Below are positions 60,706 to 64,000 of a DNA stretch of 64,000 nt, in pieces. The stretch's first letter is position 1. Each line of letters starts with the position of its first letter. Under the pieces are notes generated by a model, which was given only the letters and a program-made list of their open reading frames with translations, was not told the DNA's origin and did not search any database. Source of the DNA: Schoenoplectus triqueter (taxonomy: Eukaryota; Streptophyta; Magnoliopsida; Poales; Cyperaceae); assembly GCA_964058805.1 (NCBI GenBank), contig CAXKVV010000081.1, positions 310,001 through 374,000 of the forward strand. Reading direction: 5' to 3'. The position numbers were made by a program, and so were the translations under genes.

Positions 60706-61036
60706 GGGGATCCATTGATAATGGGTTATTTTGATAACCTTGACAATGAACTTTTAAATAAATATAAAAAAAAAATTTAAAAATGAAAAAAAAAGTTTAT
60801 AGTTGTGTTATTCCATCAAAGACTGTTAAATTGAAACCGTTGCAAATTATATGAAAATTTGATGATCTTTGATAGACCATCAAACGATAATGAAATTGTA
60901 TGAAATTTAAATGGTCATCAATCTAAAGTTTGAAAAATACATCTGTAAACTTTTTTCTATTTTTAAGATTTTTTTTATATTTATTTAAAAGTTCATTGTC
61001 AAAATTGTCAAAATAACCCATTCTCAACCTATCCCT
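60706..61036. mobile_element. Fold-back MITE, ~331 bp
   Basis: Left arm GGGTTATTTTGATAACCTTG, right arm CAAAATTGTCAAAATAACCC; termini GGGGATCCATTG and ATCCCTT. Part of the left half has been deleted near 60815 (joins ..GTGTTATTCC to ATCAAAGACTG). Same family as 27895-28278. Confidence 0.8.
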
Positions 61037-61522
61037 TCTCTTTTTTTCTGATGCAAATTTGCGCGATTAATTATTCTTCGTCGATGAATTGTCTCATACA
61101 GTAAAAATGAACAAAAATTGCTCGTGCTTTCAAAAAGAAACGAATGAGAATTGAGAATACACAATTCAAACATTAAGAGAATCGGTTGGTGTTCTTTGAA
61201 AAAAAAAGTTTGAATTGTGGTCGCTTGTCATTTAACAGACTTTTTTGAATTTTGTAGCGAATTCTTTAAAAAAAATAATTAAATGAGAATTTGATAGTAA
61301 AAAATAGAAATAAAACTGCGGGGATAAAATATGGAGATGGAGTGACGGATATTTCAATATTTATCATTCTAAAATAGTACAAACAAACGACACTCAAGCG
61401 AGTCGGTCTCCGAAGCCGTAAACATCATTTATTATCAAGGAAAATAGAAAGTTCACATCAAAATAATATGAGTGCATATTCTGTGGGTGGGCAGCTACCT
61501 CATAGGATAAAGTGGGCAGATG
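61037..61522. other. Spacer, no gene seen
   Basis: A/T-rich, mostly single-copy-looking. An ORF on the minus strand crossing into the hAT end (61394-61606) is a chance reading. Confidence 0.4.
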
Positions 61523-63483
61523 TAGAGTATTAAAAAAACCCGACCGGGTCAGACCCGACCCGTCCGACCCGTGGTCGCGACCCGTCCCGACCCGTCCCGT
61601 GCTCAAACCCGTCGGACCCGTGACCCGTTAGAACCGGCGGGTCTAGCACGGGCGCGGGCAAAAAAATTTGAAAAAAACCCGTGCTAGACCTGATCCGGTT
61701 TAGACCCGTCCCGACCCGACTCGACCCGCCAAACCCGGGATAACCCGTGCCCGACCCGCCACGACCCGACCCGGGAAACCCGGGAATCAAACCCGGGAAA
61801 CCCGGGAATCAAACCCGTCCGACCCGACCCACTTTACCCGTCCAACCCGACCCGTCCGACCCGTTAAACCCGCTGTTATTCAAAAAAATTCAAAAAAAAT
61901 CGAAAAAAATTGAAAAAAAATAAAAAATCATAATTCAAATTTTTTCCTATAAATATCATCCCATTTCATCTCATATCCTCACACAAACAACTTCACTCTA
62001 TCTCTCTTCTCAATTCTCCAAACCAAACTCTCTCTCGTTAATTCGTTAATCTTTTGATATTAGCAATTCTCTAATTATATTATTATAGTAATTTTCTTAC
62101 ATTATCCAGAAAAAAAATTAAAAATATTTATATTAGTGTTATTTAGTTATTATTGTCAATTTAGCATTCGTTATATTATTTATCGTTAATTCGTCTTAAA
62201 GTTTCAGGATTTCGACAATCTTTCGATTCCGACAAAAAAAAGGTTAGTTATTACTTATTAGTATATATTATATTTTATAATTAGTTTATATTTTTTAGTA
62301 ATTAGTTTTTTAAATAAATATTTGCACTCTTTTTTTGCCATTCGTTTCTTTTAATTAGTTTTTATTACATTCTTTATTTTTTGTAATTACTTATATTTTT
62401 AATTTATAATAATTAGTTATTTTTTATAAAATATTATTTAATGATTAAGTTTTTTAAATAAATATTTACATTCTTTAATTTTTTTTATCATTAGTTTATT
62501 TTAATTAGTTTTTTTTGTTATATTCTTTCTTTTTTGTTACATTATTTATTTATCATTGTTTTTCTATTATATTCTTTATTTTTTTGTTACATTATTTTTT
62601 ATCATTATTTTTTGTCAATTTAGCATTCATTATATATTTTTTATATTTTTTTTAGCAATATCAAATGGCATCTCCCAATCCCTCTCAAGCCGAAGAAATG
62701 GCACATCGATTGAGCGTTGAAATTTTTGATGAAGAAATTCCACGTTCTAACCCTCCGAACCCATACTATCAACAAAATCCTAACCCTCCGCATCCTTATT
62801 ATCAACAAATTCCATCACAACAATATTATCCATCACAACCACATGTTGATCCTAATTACAACCCGCAAATCACTTCCTTTAGTGCCGGACAAGGTTCGAC
62901 CTCATTTCCGTCAAGTTCTCAATATCCGTCAAGTTCTAATCAATATCCGCCAAGTTCCCAATATAATACCGATGCAACAATTAGTGGTGGACTTCCACCG
63001 TTACATCCAACGAGTGCGGGATGTTCCACACCAACACCCGACTCAAGCGTCCCGGAATCCCCGATCGAATCCGGAGCTGACAAGAGAAGGAAGAGAGCTC
63101 CCCCAACTTATGATGCACCTTAGTGGCGCTATTATGAACAAACTTTAGGTCCCGACGGTGTTCTAATCAATGCACGATGTAAGGTAAGTAATTGCAAAAC
63201 TTCGTACAATTATGTAATAAAAAATGGTTTAAGTCAATTTAAAAAACATGCCGATAAACATATAGCAAAAAATGAAGAACCTCAAGAAAGACCCGATACC
63301 CGTATGGTACAAAGTTGTTTGAACTCGGACGGTACTAGAACTCTTGTCAAATATGACGAAAAAATAATGTTAAATGAATTTGCTCGATACATAGCGAAAA
63401 AAGAACAACCAATAAGTATGGCATATTGTACCGATTTTGCTCGATTGGTAATTAGAGGTTGTGGTCAACCATTATACAAAAGG
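61523..63483 (+). mobile_element. hAT transposon, 5' part, cut at 63483
   Basis: Starts TAGAGTATTAAAAAAACCCG, the family terminus of 4306 and 46841, followed by dense ACCCG/GACCCGT words to 61875, a TATAAATA box (61948-61955), a leader with T-rich intron-like DNA, and the transposase start at 62665. The transposase frame is open, except for one stop, until 63483, where sequence unrelated to hAT begins. The right terminus is not in the window; the presumed left target is GGCAGATG (61515-61522). Confidence 0.85.
62665..63483 (+). pseudogene. hAT transposase N-terminal half with BED finger, truncated
   Basis: Begins MASPNPSQAEEMAHRLSVEI. A Pro/Tyr/Gln/Ser-rich disordered region (~residues 30-120) holds SSQYPSSSNQYPPSSQY-type repeats, followed by a basic RRKR patch. 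A TAG at 63121-63123 stops the frame after YDAP, but the same frame then reads WRYYEQTLGPDGVLINAR and a BED-type zinc finger: Cys residues in CKVSNC and His residues in KKHADKH (C-x4-C…H-x4/5-H). It continues to FARYIAKKEQPI and CGQPLYKR and then ends at a break. The catalytic core is absent. Far less decayed than the copy at 48132; only one stop was seen. Confidence 0.75.
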
Positions 63484-63640
63484 TTTCTGTTTACCCTTGA
63501 AAAGTTTCAAGGATGAATGGATGAATAAATGAAATAAATTGATGATAAAATCATAAGAAAGGGGAAGAAGAGAGAGAGCAGTGGAAAGGTGGCCCACTGA
63601 TCAGGAGAGGTCGCTGCCTAACCCCGGAACAAATCCATTA

Positions 63641-63683
63641 GTCCCACAGCGGAATGTTGGGCATGAAGTGAAGAGTATAAATA
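63641..63683 (+). promoter_or_regulatory. USE-like element plus TATA, unit 1
   Basis: GTCCCACAGCG then TATAAATA, 24 bp apart. In plant small nuclear RNA genes a gap of 23-24 bp is typical of Pol III transcription (U6, U3) and ~33 bp of Pol II. Expected start ~63705-63713. Confidence 0.55.
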
Positions 63684-63711
63684 CCCCGCTATTCTCTATC
63701 CACTCAGCATG

Positions 63712-63778
63712 AGTGACACCCAAGAAGATCGAGGGAGAGAGGAGACCTCTTGGGTGTCACCATGTGATTATATCTTTT
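63712..63778 (+). ncRNA. Possible small hairpin RNA, unit 1
   Basis: A perfect 13-bp stem GTGACACCCAAGA / TCTTGGGTGTCAC with a ~22-nt A/G-rich loop starts at the predicted initiation site. It is followed 15 nt later by TTTT (63775-63778), a Pol III terminator. Predicted transcript about 65-70 nt. No family recognised; could be an LTR hairpin instead. Confidence 0.4.
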
Positions 63779-63886
63779 CTGACAAGTGGGACCCACATGG
63801 CAGTCCCTTATGAGCAGCTCCAATGACATGGACCTAGCCTATTTTGCTAAGAGAGCTAACCAACCCGGAACAGAGGTTAAGCATTA

Positions 63887-63929
63887 ATCCCACAATGGAA
63901 TAATATGGTGAAAGACGAGGATATAAATA
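63887..63929 (+). promoter_or_regulatory. USE-like element plus TATA, unit 2
   Basis: ATCCCACAATG then TATAAATA with the same 24-bp gap. The spacing is kept while the intervening bases differ, suggesting selection on spacing or descent from one recent duplication. Confidence 0.5.
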
Positions 63930-63959
63930 CTCCACCACCTCCTACTCATTCGAGGTGGC

Positions 63960-64000
63960 TGACCCTCGGGAGATTTAGGAGAGAGAAAATCTCCTGATGG
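63960..64000 (+). ncRNA. Possible small hairpin RNA, unit 2 (cut by window end)
   Basis: GGAGATTT (63969-63976) pairs with AAATCTCC (63987-63994) around a 10-nt A/G-rich loop like that of unit 1. The outer stem would need bases beyond 64000. Confidence 0.35.

Larger units (their letters stand above)
63484..64000 (+). other. Two tandem snRNA-promoter-like modules with hairpins
   Basis: After the hAT break there is ~115 bp of A/G-rich sequence, then two diverged units ~246 bp apart. Unit 1: CCCCGGAACA, then an upstream element GTCCCACAGCG (63641-63651), TATAAATA (63676-63683) and a hairpin (63712-63759). Unit 2: ACCCGGAACA, ATCCCACAATG (63887-63897), TATAAATA (63922-63929) and a hairpin from 63960 that reaches the window end. 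The element matches the plant snRNA-gene consensus RTCCCACATCG with one or two changes. In both, the gap to TATA is exactly 24 bp. No known snRNA sequence is recognised downstream. It may instead be the promoter half of an LTR or TRIM. Confidence 0.6.

Noticed and set aside
63601..64000. 5S rRNA / Cassandra-type element
   Set aside because: No 5S rRNA internal control boxes (A box, intermediate element, C box) are recognisable; the USE-TATA arrangement is different.

Overview
This is nuclear DNA of a flowering plant, probably a eudicot with a TE-rich genome. It has split genes with GT/AG introns, low GC outside genes, and chromovirus, Athila and Ty1/copia retrotransposons, L1-type LINEs, hAT, MULE and fold-back MITE sequences. 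There is no sign of bacterial or organellar DNA. The only host gene I can support is a complete sucrose synthase (SUS) gene on the + strand: leader exon near 40528-40625, long leader intron, coding exons 41754-46035, encoding 808 residues in 14 coding exons.

Layout. 1-2.1 kb is a degenerate ~177-bp satellite array of about 11 monomers. 2.1-5.7 kb holds small element fragments and a complete hAT MITE with an 8-bp target-site duplication (TSD). 5.7-27.5 kb is one nested retrotransposon. A Ty3/gypsy chromovirus (5748-27468, TSD ATTTA) was entered by a Ty1/copia element (9284-23929, minus strand, TSD GAGAC). The copia element was in turn entered by a young Athila-type element (15149-22684, TSD ATAGA) and by another family now present as a 2.1-kb solo LTR (9849-11974, TSD ACATA). 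Further LTR fragments sit in the chromovirus 5' LTR and integrase.

28.8-33.5 kb is a complete but dead MULE (9-bp TSD CAGATAAGG) carrying a nested hAT MITE. 33.5-40.5 kb is the SUS upstream region, with a diverged segmental duplication and a cluster of fold-back MITEs. The SUS gene follows and has a 160-bp hAT MITE in its second coding intron. 46.8-51.3 kb is a full-length dead hAT transposon. 52.6-53.0 kb is an AT-rich microsatellite. 54.6-57.2 kb is a degenerate L1-type LINE interrupted by a solo LTR. From 61.5 kb a second, less decayed hAT of the 46.8-kb family begins and is cut off at 63483.

The last 0.5 kb contains two tandem modules. Each has a plant snRNA-type upstream element, a TATA box exactly 24 bp further on, and a hairpin at the expected start site. 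This is the least explained part of the window.

Coordinates were read by eye. TSDs, TIRs and splice junctions were checked base by base; family assignments come from recognisable protein motifs and were not checked by database search.
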